From the NCBI GenBank assembly GCA_963971425.1, contig OZ020518.1, forward strand, positions 12,592,190 to 12,656,189: 64,000 nucleotides of DNA. Reading direction: 5' to 3'. Position numbers and translations under genes: made by a program. The notes below the pieces were generated by a model, which had not been told where the DNA came from, searched no databases, and saw only the letters and a program-made list of their open reading frames with translations. Positions 39,384 through 49,500 of this stretch are shown here, in pieces. The stretch comes from Bryoerythrophyllum caledonicum (Eukaryota > Streptophyta > Bryopsida > Pottiales > Pottiaceae). The stretch's first letter is position 1. Each line of letters begins with the position of its first letter.

Positions 39384-40238
39384 TTACACAACACGTACTA
39401 TGGCGGAAGAGCTGGCTAGTTGAGTGGACAGTGGTGTTAAAGAATTTTTCAACTTCTTCAACGCTTCAGAACATAGTAGAGTGATGTAGTCTATGGCTTC
39501 GGGCCTTAGGTTTCTCAAATCCGTGGTGAATAGCTGCAAATTCACACCCTTCTCCAATACCGCAATCTTTTCTCTATTTGCAACCACCATATCAGCTGTG
39601 GTCTTCGCAAAATCTGCTTCCAACTTCTTGGTCTTCATATCCACGATGGCAAGCGCTTTGGCTTTCTTCCTACCGATAGGCCGTTCTGGAAAGCTGAAGG
39701 TACCAAGGACCGGAGATCCAACCTCCTCGATAGGTTGGGACTTGGGCTGGGACAAAAATGTGGCCGTAGCCTTTCTCTTTCCCAACAATGTCTTTGTACT
39801 ATCTTTGTGTTCATTTCTCCATTTGGGAATGTTGCGCAAATACCTCCAACACTCTAAATGATGGAAAGGCTTACCTTTAGCTTCTTTATAGTGCTTCTGA
39901 TATAGGTACTGAGCTTTTTGGAGGCGATCATCTTCATTTGTGCCAGATTCCTTAACATTCTCTACTTGTGAATAATACGCTCCAAACTTGGTAACATCCC
40001 TGTTAAGATCACTCCACTTGGACTCCAAGCTCCGCGCAGTCCTTCCATAAGCATTGTGAGGGCCGTTTTTCTCAAAGGACTTCTCTACTGCCGACCAAAA
40101 TCTTCCTTTCTTCTATCCAGTACCCACCACTGGATTCTGTGAAGCATCCACCCAGGCACGACACAATTGAAGGCACTCATCGTCTTCAAAATTTGAACCT
40201 CTTGTTTGTTTCGCAAGAACAGATGGAGACGCCTCCAT
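39384..40238 (-). pseudogene. Harbinger accessory Myb/SANT-like (NAM-associated) protein
   Basis: From the ATG at 40,238 the frame reads MEASPSVLAKQTRGSNFEDD and CLQLCRAWVDASQNPVVGTG, then meets one in-frame stop. It continues with KKGRFWSAVEKSFEKNGP, LESKWSDLNRDVTKFGAYYS and GKPFHHLECWRYLRNIPKW: the trihelix/SANT fold plus NAM-associated C-terminal domain found with PIF/Harbinger transposases. A basic GKRKAT stretch and a helical tail follow to 39,384. Family knowledge: it helps nuclear import and DNA binding of the transposase. Outside the single stop the frame is open, so a readthrough or shorter product (40,028-39,384, 214 residues) remains possible. Confidence 0.85.
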
Positions 40239-40584
40239 TGAGGCCATAATAGTGGACTTGTTCTACACAACAAGCCACGGGTATGGTGAAATAAAAATCG
40301 CATAGATAAGCAATAACCCTTGGAACTCCATTTAGAAGAAAATAGGACAATGGAATTTAGAGTAAAATAGTGCATAGATTGTAATCCTTATGGAATTCCG
40401 CAAAGATAAAATGGTGCACGTAGAAGAACAATGAATTTGATGATTAGACAAAGTTCGGGTTTTTATATGATCTACTCTAAACCTAGGAACATCTAATCCA
40501 CCTAGGTCTGAGAGCCATATTTGGGTTGCAATATGGTGTTTTCTATGTATATGACCTAGAGGGTCATAGGTATAAAAATTGTTG

Positions 40585-40720
40585 TATACTACATGTATGG
40601 TGTCGTATTTGATCATGATAAGATTGAGATATTGAAATGACCTTGAAATGAAAGATGCTAGTTGAAAAATCTTCCACCCAAAGGTCTATATCTTGCAAAA
40701 ATTTGCAAAAAAAACTATAT
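40585..40720 (+). repeat. Dispersed repeat R1, copy 4 (inside Harbinger)
   Basis: Contains TACATGTATGGTGTCGTATT and GAAATGAAAGATGCTAGTTG, matching copies 1-3 with moderate divergence. Confidence 0.75.
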
Positions 40721-42298
40721 TTAAAAAGTAAATAAGTGGCTATATTTATGGTCTCCATAGACCTTTAACGCTTAAACATATGCCAACATATAAATATCTG
40801 ATAATTGAAAAAAGAGTGTAGAGACGGACCTTAATTGTTGTTGATATTGCAATGATGTGCTTCAGTGGAAAAAATATCTGGTAGTGACCTCAATCCCTCT
40901 ACGGTAATGGAGAACTGAAGAACGTTCTGATTTGGACATGCCAACAAAATAAAACTTAAGCTCGTTATGTACAATATTTGTAAATATGCCATCAAGAGAA
41001 AGTTGTGGTCTTACTGTAGAAACTCTGAAATGAGGGTTTTTTTTTAATTGGCTGATGGAATCTTAAATTTCGTTAATCATGAATGATATTTATAAAGGAA
41101 AATACCAAAGCTAGTACTGTGGTGCAATATAAACATGCAACATAATCTTTTTCAACATGTACTGTGGGAATTATGTTGTACACGACGATGGAAAAGTGAC
41201 AACTTCCGTATAACAAAGACCATAGAAATTAACGTCGATAAAAGACCTACATGTACTATAGTAGAGCAAAAGAACTAGTACAAAAATCTTGGAAAGAGCA
41301 AATAGAAAGGCATACATACTACATATGAAATAAATAATCTAATAACTAAATAAATAAACATGAAAAACGAAAATGCGAAAAGAAGGAAACCTGAACCGAC
41401 TCATATTCAAAAAGAGGAATATATTTTTGTGTGCCTTGTGTACGTAGCGACGAGGAAGGACAACAAAACAATTTGCTCATAAAAAGGAAGTAGGGAATTT
41501 ATACTGCAAAGAGTTGTTGGAAAAGTAAAATGAGTAAAGTTAAGTACAGTAAACTGATTGATTAGGAAATACAATCCACGGCCCACTGCCGCAGCCATTG
41601 TAAAAGCTCCATGTGTAAGGTAATGAGTGAACGTCTGGGCCGGTGAACTTTTTTAGGAGGCCGCCATACATGCAAATTATCCCGTGGGTTTTTTAAAAAT
41701 GCCAAAATCATGTGGCGGCCTACAATGCCCTGGGCCCGCGGTGGAGCCATGCCCCCCGGACTCCACAAACCGAGCAGGTCTGTCGGGATGGGGGCCCGTG
41801 GTGGAGCTGCTCTAAGGTAAGCCCCCCTAAAACCGACAAGTTAAGGAATGAGCATATATTGAGAGAGGAGATAATTATACTATTATTTTTCAGTGATAGC
41901 CAATAGAATTACAATTCCAACCCAAGTGATTCCATATTTTTCCAATGAAAATTGAATTAGTTATGAATTTTCAAACTCTGCAGCCATGTTTAGTGGGTGG
42001 CCAGCAGTAGGTACCCCCAGAACGAACGACCAAAAGTAAGGGTCTTGACTAATAGCAAACCTCTATTTGAAGCAAGTTGGTGGTAATGGGATGGAAGAGG
42101 GTTGGATATACCCTAATTTTATAGGCGTTGGCTATGGGTTTTTGTTGGTTATGGTGGGCTTACCTTAATCGTTGTACTTGTATAGAAACATGTAACGCTC
42201 CAGTGGAACATTATCAAGTGGGTGTATAGCAAAGGCAAAGAGGGTGAGATCACATATGACATATACTAGGTACGAGAGTCCAAAAATGACAATGATGT

Positions 42299-42524
42299 CA
42301 CTACACTAAAGATGACATTTAGTGTTACACCCAGTAAATGGCTTGTAAATGCTATAAGTTTTTACTTTAAGTGAATATTTTTACCAACTATGTTTATAAT
42401 GATCCTCTTATTTGAATACTATAGAGAGTTGTGCTCTTGGTAAAAATTGGCATCAAGAGTAAAAACTTATAGCATTTACAAGTCATTTACTGGGTGTTAC
42501 ACTAAATGTCATCTTTAGTGTAGT
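42299..42524. repeat. Foldback MITE with about 68-bp inverted ends
   Basis: Starts CACTACACTAAAGATGACAT and ends with its near-perfect complement ATGTCATCTTTAGTGTAGT. The inverted arms continue through TTTACTGGGTG-type and GCATTTACAAG-type words for about 68 bp, leaving a loop of about 90 bp. The CACTA-like first bases suggest a CACTA- or Mutator-derived miniature element; no clear target duplication is seen. Confidence 0.8.
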
Positions 42525-42744
42525 AGCAAACCTGTCGTCATTCTGAGGCAAAGAGGGTGAGTGAAGTTAGTCATAAGATTCTAGCCACTACTAAATGAGG
42601 ATTCTTGAATTAGCTTAGAATCTGTAAGACCAAACTGGAAGAGCTAGCTAGAAGTGTATCAATAAATTAATGGGAATGGCTCCATTAGAAAAGGAGGTCT
42701 CAACAGTGATTCCAAAAACCTAAGCCGCCACCCTAGCATTGGAT

Positions 42745-42823
42745 TTCCATGCCTCTTGTTGACAGTGGCACCTCGGGACTAGTTTTTGAGGGAAATTGTC
42801 AAGGAATTTTAGGGGTTAACTTG
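42745..42823 (-). repeat. Fragment of TTAA-ended MITE family
   Basis: TTGACAGTGGCACCTCGGGA, TTTTTGAGGGAA and a terminal TTTTAGGGGTTAA match the right terminus of the copy at 62,813-63,746. Only about 80 bp remain. Confidence 0.6.
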
Positions 42824-43050
42824 AATTTAGAGACCACCAAATTCTTCCATCTTTAATCCCTAATTAGTATCAGCAAATATCAAAAAATAATAAGAGCCTA
42901 TAGTTGAAATATAAAATAAATATTTCATAATTATGTTTATTCTCATTACACTAGAATGGGAAAATTTAAGTTACAGTATGGATACATAAAGTTTGTAACA
43001 GGTAAATAATGGGTATACAATAGATACTTTTAGTAAACTAGAGATTGTGA

Positions 43051-43366
43051 TGCCTTGTGTAGAATGCCGGATCTACTATACTAAGCACCAAATATAGTGT
43101 GGATGCATTGGTGATGTGGGTGAAAAATGATGTGGACTACATCAATTTTAGTTCTCAAACAGACTAAATGTGGATACTTTTCCACATGTAACACGCCACA
43201 AACTGCCATGCCCCGTGTAGAATGCCGGATCTACTACACCAAGCATCAAATATAGTATGGATGCATTGGTGATGTGGGTGAAAATGATGTGGACTACATC
43301 AATTTTAGTTCTCAAACAAAATAAATGTGGATACTTTTCCACATGTAACACGCTGCGAATTGCCTC
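43051..43366. repeat. 158-bp tandem duplication
   Basis: Two head-to-tail copies (43,051-43,208 and 43,209-43,366), each with GTGTAGAATGCCGGATCTAC and ATGTGGACTACATCAATTTT. Similarity is high, so the duplication is fairly recent. Non-coding. Confidence 0.8.
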
Positions 43367-44884
43367 TCACTATCAAAAATCTTCCACTCGTCGCTGCTCA
43401 CTGTCACTTACTACCACCTCTCCATCAATCTACATTAATTTTGAGTCAACCAGTTGAAACATCCCACACTATTTTTTGAGGTACATGATTTGATGTGGAT
43501 TAAAAATTGAGGTGGACCACTGAAATTTGCGTATACTAGAATTAGTGCAATTATTTCAAAATAGTTTACTCCATAGCAAATGCAATGAACGGTGTAGTTT
43601 TTATAAAAGCCTACCATAAAAAACAGACACTATTGGAACCTATGCAAGTATTCCAAAGCCACATTCTGGACTACTATCTTCTTGGAATCAAAATAAAAGT
43701 ACATTGCCTAAAATGTAAAAGTATATGTGGCTGAAAAATCAAAGTGTGTACTTGGAATTTGTCTAAATTAAATTATATGGTTGGTATCAGGGTCCATTAC
43801 TGGTCCAATATGTATAGAAGTGGTTATTGAATAACGTAACTTGACAAACACACAACATATTATAGTATCCGCTTGTGGTTTGGACCAACAACAAATATTG
43901 GTTCACATGGGTTATTGAGTTGAACAGGCTCTACTCTATGATAAAAAGTAAAAATGTAATGTATGCTATAAAGTAAAAGTGTACATGTCTTATATCATTT
44001 GTCTCCAAAACAAACCCCCATATGTACAAATACCACCCTTCCATTCCTTCCCTCCTTTACTTCAAAGAGACCTTTGCCAAATCATTTTATGTTTTGTCAC
44101 TAATTTCAAAATTACAGTTCTCTAATTACAATTAGCTAAATTTTGGATCTTAGAGCAACTTTTGCATAAATTCATGAAAATCTAATCAATCAATAAATAT
44201 TCATTGGTCAAACCAAAAATCATTGAGTAATGAAGTATCTAGTCATCCTCTTTTCTCTTTTCTAATGATAAGCGTGGTAGCTTCACTATAGTGAAGCCAC
44301 GTGGATAATTTTAGCAACTCTTGTGAAGCCTTGCGGAGGGACCATGGAGATTTAATTGGAGACTTAACAAAGTGATGTTGGCAAAGTTTCCAAGGAGGAG
44401 AATGGGGACTTAATTGAGGGCTGATCATATGGAGTGCTCAATGCTTAGTCCTACAGCTCAAATCTAAACGGTAAGCACTTGCGTTGCACAACGTCCATTG
44501 AAAGCTCAAGACTTGATCTTTCTTGACTGTGCACATAAAAAGGTTGAAAACACTTTAAGAGTACATTTTCAGAGTGTGACTAGAAGACCTTCTCTTAAAC
44601 TTCATTGCATTAATGTGGTAAAAAATTAGTGAATTTTGACCGTACGAATTGAAAGATAATTGTAGTCAAAGTGAAAAAAATTGTCCTCGACATGGACACT
44701 TGGTCATTTAGGAGTTAAATACTTTTTGGTCAACTGTGTTCCATATTTAGTCTACCATGTTCTAAGGACTTTTCGGAAAGTTGAAAGGAGTTTAAGGAAA
44801 ATTCGAAAATCCCTCCAAATGGTCTAGGCCGTGGACTACTAATCCATGTTTTGTAAAAATAAAACTAATTTTGGTTGGGAAGAC

Positions 44885-45050
44885 TAGTCTATTCACTTGA
44901 TTGTGAGCAACTGGTAGAGCAGCAGAAGTTGGTGCTGATCCTCGTTTTTGCCGACGTGATACATTTGCAGACAAGCCATGATTTGTCTGCATTGCCGACA
45001 AGTTCGTCGGAGTCGCAGCAACACATCCCTTGCACACTCACTCATTTTCT
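44885..45050 (-). repeat. Inverted flank repeat of the TIR/TNL locus, left copy
   Basis: On the minus strand this stretch reads GTGTTGCTGCGACTCCGACG, AACTTGTCGGCAATGCAGAC and AAATCATGGCTTGTCTGC, and the same order recurs on the plus strand at 54,157-54,316. It covers the last codons and 3' flank of the TIR-only gene. Inside it GCAGACAA...TTTGTCTGC can form a hairpin. Confidence 0.8.
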
Positions 45051-45596
45051 ACCGTCTGGAGGCGACAACCTGAAAATTCTCTGCACGATATCGTTCCTGT
45101 AAGCCACCTCCGACGGTCCCTTCTCACCAAACATCATGCCATTTGCCTCCCGCAGCGCTCGAACAACACCACTCCAATTTGCCACGTCGATCCTCGCGTC
45201 ATCATCGGCGAGTTGTCTCCACATCGGCATCCAACGTTCCTCGATGGTCCTCTTATCCAGATGCTTCACCGACAACTTGTAGAAAAGTGGGAGCATGTTC
45301 ATCCGTGGGTTTCCAGTTTGTCGTGCATGGTGAAACTCAACAAGCTCCATCATGGGCCACTTCGAACATAAGAACTCCTTCGACAATACCATCACAGCAA
45401 CATCACATTGTCGGGCTGCCTCCTTGAGATTCATGAAATCCTTGCGCTTGGGCAGACTGTGCTGTCTCTGGTCGAAGATTAATGGGCACAGGAACCCTTG
45501 TCTTTCCAGATCTAGACACAGCTGCTCCGCAAAATCCTTCTGTGCTCCAGAGTGGCTGATGAAAATCTTATGTTTCACCCCGTCAACCTGCAACAT
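45042..45596 (-). CDS. TIR-only protein
   Basis: Single-exon frame of 184 residues. The TIR fold starts at KHKIFISHSGAQKDF (residues 8-22), with LFDQR-like strand B at about 39-44, VAVMVLSKEF at 66-75, and SKWPMMELVEF with the putative catalytic Glu at residue 84. It then stops with PPDGRK, with no NB-ARC after it. The BB-loop reads SLPKRKDF, lacking the Gly of the neighbouring TNL (SLPVGKKF). A TATAAATA box lies about 55 bases upstream of the ATG, which favours an independent gene over a lost exon. Family knowledge: plant TIRs are NAD+-cleaving enzymes that make immune signals when they self-associate; TIR-only proteins can act alone or as helpers. It could instead be a truncated TNL copy kept intact by chance. 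Confidence 0.85.
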   Translation of the reverse strand: MLQVDGVKHKIFISHSGAQKDFAEQLCLDLERQGFLCPLIFDQRQHSLPKRKDFMNLKEAARQCDVAVMVLSKEFLCSKWPMMELVEFHHARQTGNPRMNMLPLFYKLSVKHLDKRTIEERWMPMWRQLADDDARIDVANWSGVVRALREANGMMFGEKGPSEVAYRNDIVQRIFRLSPPDGRK

Positions 45597-45650
45597 GTTG
45601 TGGAGGAATCAGTGGAAGGAGAGATTGGGATGAGATTGCACAAAGCACCC

Positions 45651-45658
45651 TATTTATA
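45651..45658 (-). promoter_or_regulatory. TATA box of the TIR-only gene
   Basis: TATAAATA on the minus strand, about 55 bases before the start codon at 45,596, with a pyrimidine-rich stretch (CCCAATCTCTCCTTCC) where transcription would start. Confidence 0.6.
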
Positions 45659-45773
45659 AGGAAAAGACTGAAGGTGTGTCATGCGGCGTGAGTCACTAGC
45701 TAACAATGCCGTAGCTGTTGCACACGTCTTCCTCGTCAACGTACGCATGATGTGAGACGTTCAAATTTGACCT

Positions 45774-46258
45774 TCAGTAATCGTGTGTGGTCATCAGTAG
45801 CTGTGATAACTGAGCGGTGCTCCGTTCAAAGGTGCGGGATGTACCTGAGGCGCTGCACATTCTGTCTGCCGCCGCAGCGATCCGAAACTCCAGTGCCCCC
45901 TGCTGTTTCTCTGGGGTGACCTGACGAAGAAGGCATCTGGGATTCCTGCGAATGTGTTGTTTCAGAGCAGAGCCACATGCACATTCATCAGTTGGAGAGA
46001 GAGTTAGACGGCCCCTCCATATCATGAAGGATGGGTCCTATTTCTAGGCAATCAAAGCCTACATCCATAACCTAGCTGCAAAGAGTGCTTCTATAAAGTA
46101 CTCTGTTTCACAAGAAAAACGATCTACGTACTGTGGAACCTACTTCAGACTAGAGCTCACCTGGCCCGAACGCTGGAATTGATGAACCCCACAAGCAACA
46201 GTGGCACCAGAACCACCCCCACTGCTAGTATTCTTGCTCCGCTCCTCATCCCTGCCAT
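45774..46258 (-). CDS. Possible small secreted protein (two exons)
   Basis: From the ATG at 46,258 the frame reads MAGMRSGARILAVGVV, then LVPLLLVGFINSSVRA: charged start, hydrophobic core and small residues, like a signal peptide. It ends at a good donor (GGCCAG|GTGAGC, exon 46258-46161). An acceptor (CATTCGCAG) opens exon 45945-45774 in matching phase with RNPRCLLRQVTPEKQQGALE and a stop after THDY; 89 residues in all. Nothing in the mature part is recognisable. The gene lies between the TIR-only and TNL genes on the same strand. The model rests on splice signals and hydrophobicity only and may be chance. Confidence 0.28.
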
Positions 46259-46595
46259 CTATACCTCCAATGACACATGACATGTGCTTTAATATGACAT
46301 GATATATAGAACCACCACACTTATCAATCATGGAATCCGAAATTTACAAACTTCCGCATATCAGCTAGTTTCTCGATTCACTCATCAATGCACATAGTCA
46401 ACAGTGCACCTCACCGCACACAATCACCTGCAGACTTCGAGAAGAAACATGACCTAGATTGCCATCCATTCAAAGCCTAAATGAAGTCAAGGGAAGTAGT
46501 ACTTTACCGAGTAGAGAGCGTCACCCTGCTGCATGGCCAGTTGGGATAGTATCTAACGGATAGCTCAAAGACTCCACAATCGCCTACAACGACAT

Positions 46596-49500
46596 TCAGA
46601 TGTTAGCGCTAACCATATTGGCCAATAGTCTAAAACACTGTTGTAATGACAGACCACAGACCGAATTGAGCCAGTCTGGAAGAGCCGTCAGCCGTTTGCA
46701 TCCACGAAGATCAAGCTTCTTAAGAGCACGCAATGGGACACCACAGCTCAACTTTGTCAAGCTCGAGCACATGCCAAGTTTCACTTTCTCCAGCTGTGGG
46801 AAAGGGGTCAAGTCCAACGTAACTAAGCTCCCGCAACTCGAAAGCTTCAGGCGTTTCAAACAGTTCTGAGATTCCTTGCTGGTTAGGCTAGCAAAGCTCG
46901 AGCATTCGTCAAGGTTCAGGTTCTCCACCTGTGGGAAAGGAGTCAAGTCCAACGTACCCAAGCTCCCGGACCTCGAAAGCAAGAGGTGTTTCAGACCAAG
47001 CAGGGTTTCCATGCTGGTCAAGCATGCCAAGCTCGAGCATCTTGAAAGATTCAAAGTTTGTAGATTCACAAAATTACACAGATCTGGAAGTGCCTCCAGC
47101 CGCTTGCATCCACGAAGATCGAGCTCCTCCACAGCAAGCAATGGGACACCATACCTCAAGCTTGTCAAGCTTGAGCACTCATCAAGTTCCAGCTTCTCCA
47201 CATGTGGGAAAAGGGTCAAGTCCAGAATACCTAAGCTCCCGCAACTCGAAAGCCTCAAGCGTTTCAAACAGTTCTGAGATTCCTTGCTGGTTAGGCTAGC
47301 AAAGCTCGAGCATTCGTCAAGGTTCAGGTTCTCCACCTGTGGGAAAGGAGTCAAGTCCAGCAAACCTAAGCTCCTGCAAATTACAAGCTTCAAGCCTTTC
47401 AAACAGTTTAGAGATTCCTTGCTAGTTAGGCAAGCCAAGCTCGAGCAATCATAAAGTACCACGTCCTCCAGCTGTGGGAAAGGAGTCAAGTCCAGTGCAC
47501 CCAAGCTCCCACAACTCCGAAGCTTCAGGCGTTTCAAACAGTTTAGAGATTCCTTGCTGGTTAGGCAAGCCAAGCCCGAGCATTCGTAAAGATCCAGGTC
47601 CTCCACATGTGGGAAAGGAGTCAAGTCCAGTGCACCCAAGCTCCTGCAACTCCGAAGCTTCAGGCGTTTCAAACAGTTTAGAGATTCCTTGCTGGTTAGG
47701 CAAGCCAAGCCCGAGCATTCGTAAAGATCCACGTCCTCCACCTGTGGGAAAGGAGTCAAGTCCAGTGCACCCAAGCTCCCGCAACTCCGAAGCTTCAGGC
47801 GTTTCAAACAGTTTAGAGATTCCTTGCTGGTTAGGCAAGCCAAGCCCGAGAATTCGTAAAGATCCAGGTCCTCCACCTGTGGGAAAGGAGTCAAGTCCAG
47901 CGCACCCAAGCTCCCACAACTCCCAAGCTTCAGGCATTTCAAACAATTTAGAGATTCCTTGCTGGTTAAGCAAGCCAAGCCCGAGCAATTGAAAAGTACG
48001 AGGTCCTCCAGCTGTGGGAAAGGAGTCAAGTCCAACGCACCCAAGCTCCCGCAACTCCAAAGCTCCAGGCGTTTCAAACAGTTTAGAGATTCCTTGCTGG
48101 TTAGGCAAGCCAAGCTCGAGCATTCGCGAAGTTCCAGGTCCTCCACCTGTGGGAAAGGAGTCAAGTCCAGTGCACCCAAGCTCCCGCAACTCCCAAGCTT
48201 CAGGCGTTTCAAACAGTTTAGAGATTCCTTGCTGGTTAGGCAAGCCAAGCCCGAGAATTCGTAAAGATCGAGGTCCTCCAGCTGTGGGAAAGGAGTCAAG
48301 TCCAACGCACCAAACCTCCCGCAGCTCCCAAGCTTCAAGCGTTTCAAACAGTTTAGAGATTCCTTGCTCGATAGGCAAGCCAAGCCCGAGAATTCGTAAA
48401 GATCGAGGTCCTCTACCTGTGGGAAACGAGTCAAGTCCAGCGCACCCAAGCTCCCGCAACTCCGAAGCTTCAGGCGTTTCAAACAGTTTAGAGATTCCTT
48501 GCTGGTTAGGCAAGCCAAGCCCGAGCATTCATACAGATCCAGGTACTCCAACTGTGGGAAAGGAGTCAAGTCCAGCACACCCAAGCTCCCGCAACTCCGA
48601 AGCTTCAAGCGTTTCAAACAGTTTAGAGATTCCTTGCTGGTAAGGCAAGCCAAGCCCGAGCATTCGTAAAGATCCTCGTACTCCAGCTGCGGGAAAGGAG
48701 TCAAGTCCAACGCACCTAAGCTCCTGCAACTCCCAAGCTCCAGGCGTTTCAAACAATTTAGAGATTCCTTGCTGGTTAGGCAAGCCAAGCTCGAGCATCC
48801 GTTAAGTATCAGGTTCTCCACCTGTAGGAAAGGGGTCAAGTCCAGCATACCTAAGCTCCAACAACTCGAAAGCTCCAGGCGTTTCAAACAGTTTAGAGAT
48901 TCCTTGCTGGTTAGGCAAGCCAAGCCCGAGCATTCGTAAAGATCGAGGTCCTCCAGCTGTGGGAAAGGAGTCAAGTCCAGTGCACCCAAGCTCCCGCACC
49001 TCCAAAGGTTCAGGCGTTTCAGACCGTGCGGGGTTTTTGTTGTGGTCAAGGATGCCAAGCTCGAGCATCTTGAAATGTTTAAAGCCTCCAACTGCTTGCA
49101 ACCACGAAGATCCAAGGTTTCTAAAGAAATTACATCATCTAAATGGGGGCAGTATCGCAAGTTCCAACACCCTTTCAAACTCAAGCTTCTTAAATTCGTC
49201 AGCTTTGAGCTTAGACCCATTATGGTCCAAACTTCCTTGCACCAAGGAAAGTAGGCCACTCGCAAAGATGTCAGCTTGCTCATATCTGGTAGTCTCTGTC
49301 CTTTAGCATCTAGCAACTTCAAAAACTGCAGATTTGTCAGGAACCCAATATCTTCAGCATACACCTCGTCGTCAGGCATGTCGATCCATTCCAAATATGC
49401 AAGCTTTAAGAGCGATCTTAGTCCACAAACTTTGAAGGTTTTGAAATTATCTCCCAATTTCAAGTGTTTCAGATGTGGGAGTTTCCCCAAATCGACCTCC

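Larger units (their letters stand above)
35583..41812 (-). mobile_element. PIF/Harbinger element, full length with both termini
   Basis: The left end GAGCATCTCCACC and the reverse complement of the right end GAGCAGCTCCACC match, and similarity continues to a shared CCATCCCG with one gap (about 28 bp). The element is flanked by TAA at 35,580-35,582 and 41,813-41,815, the 3-bp target duplication typical of this superfamily. At 6.23 kb it contains the two genes expected of an autonomous member, a DDE transposase and a Myb/SANT-like protein, both on the minus strand but with in-frame stops. Two inverted R1 repeat copies lie inside (36,095-36,215 and 40,585-40,720). Confidence 0.9.
41816..44884. 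other. AT-rich spacer with MITE relics
   Basis: No gene is supported. It holds a foldback element (42,299-42,524), a TTAA-MITE end scrap (42,745-42,823), a 158-bp tandem duplication (43,051-43,366) and a second degenerate MITE end (about 44,600-44,716, with GACACTTGGTCATTTAGGAG). Confidence 0.5.

Noticed and set aside
45042-46595. TIR-only domain as a C-terminal exon of the TNL
   Set aside because: The TNL frame ends in a stop at 46,596 with no nearby donor in phase, and the TIR gene has its own TATA box and start codon.
47449-48528. A 359-codon minus-strand frame and several 100-209-codon plus-strand frames across the LRR exon
   Set aside because: They are periodic shadows: the 135-bp module is a multiple of three, so a frame open in one module is open in all. 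The TNL frame alone has LRR sense and intact boundaries.
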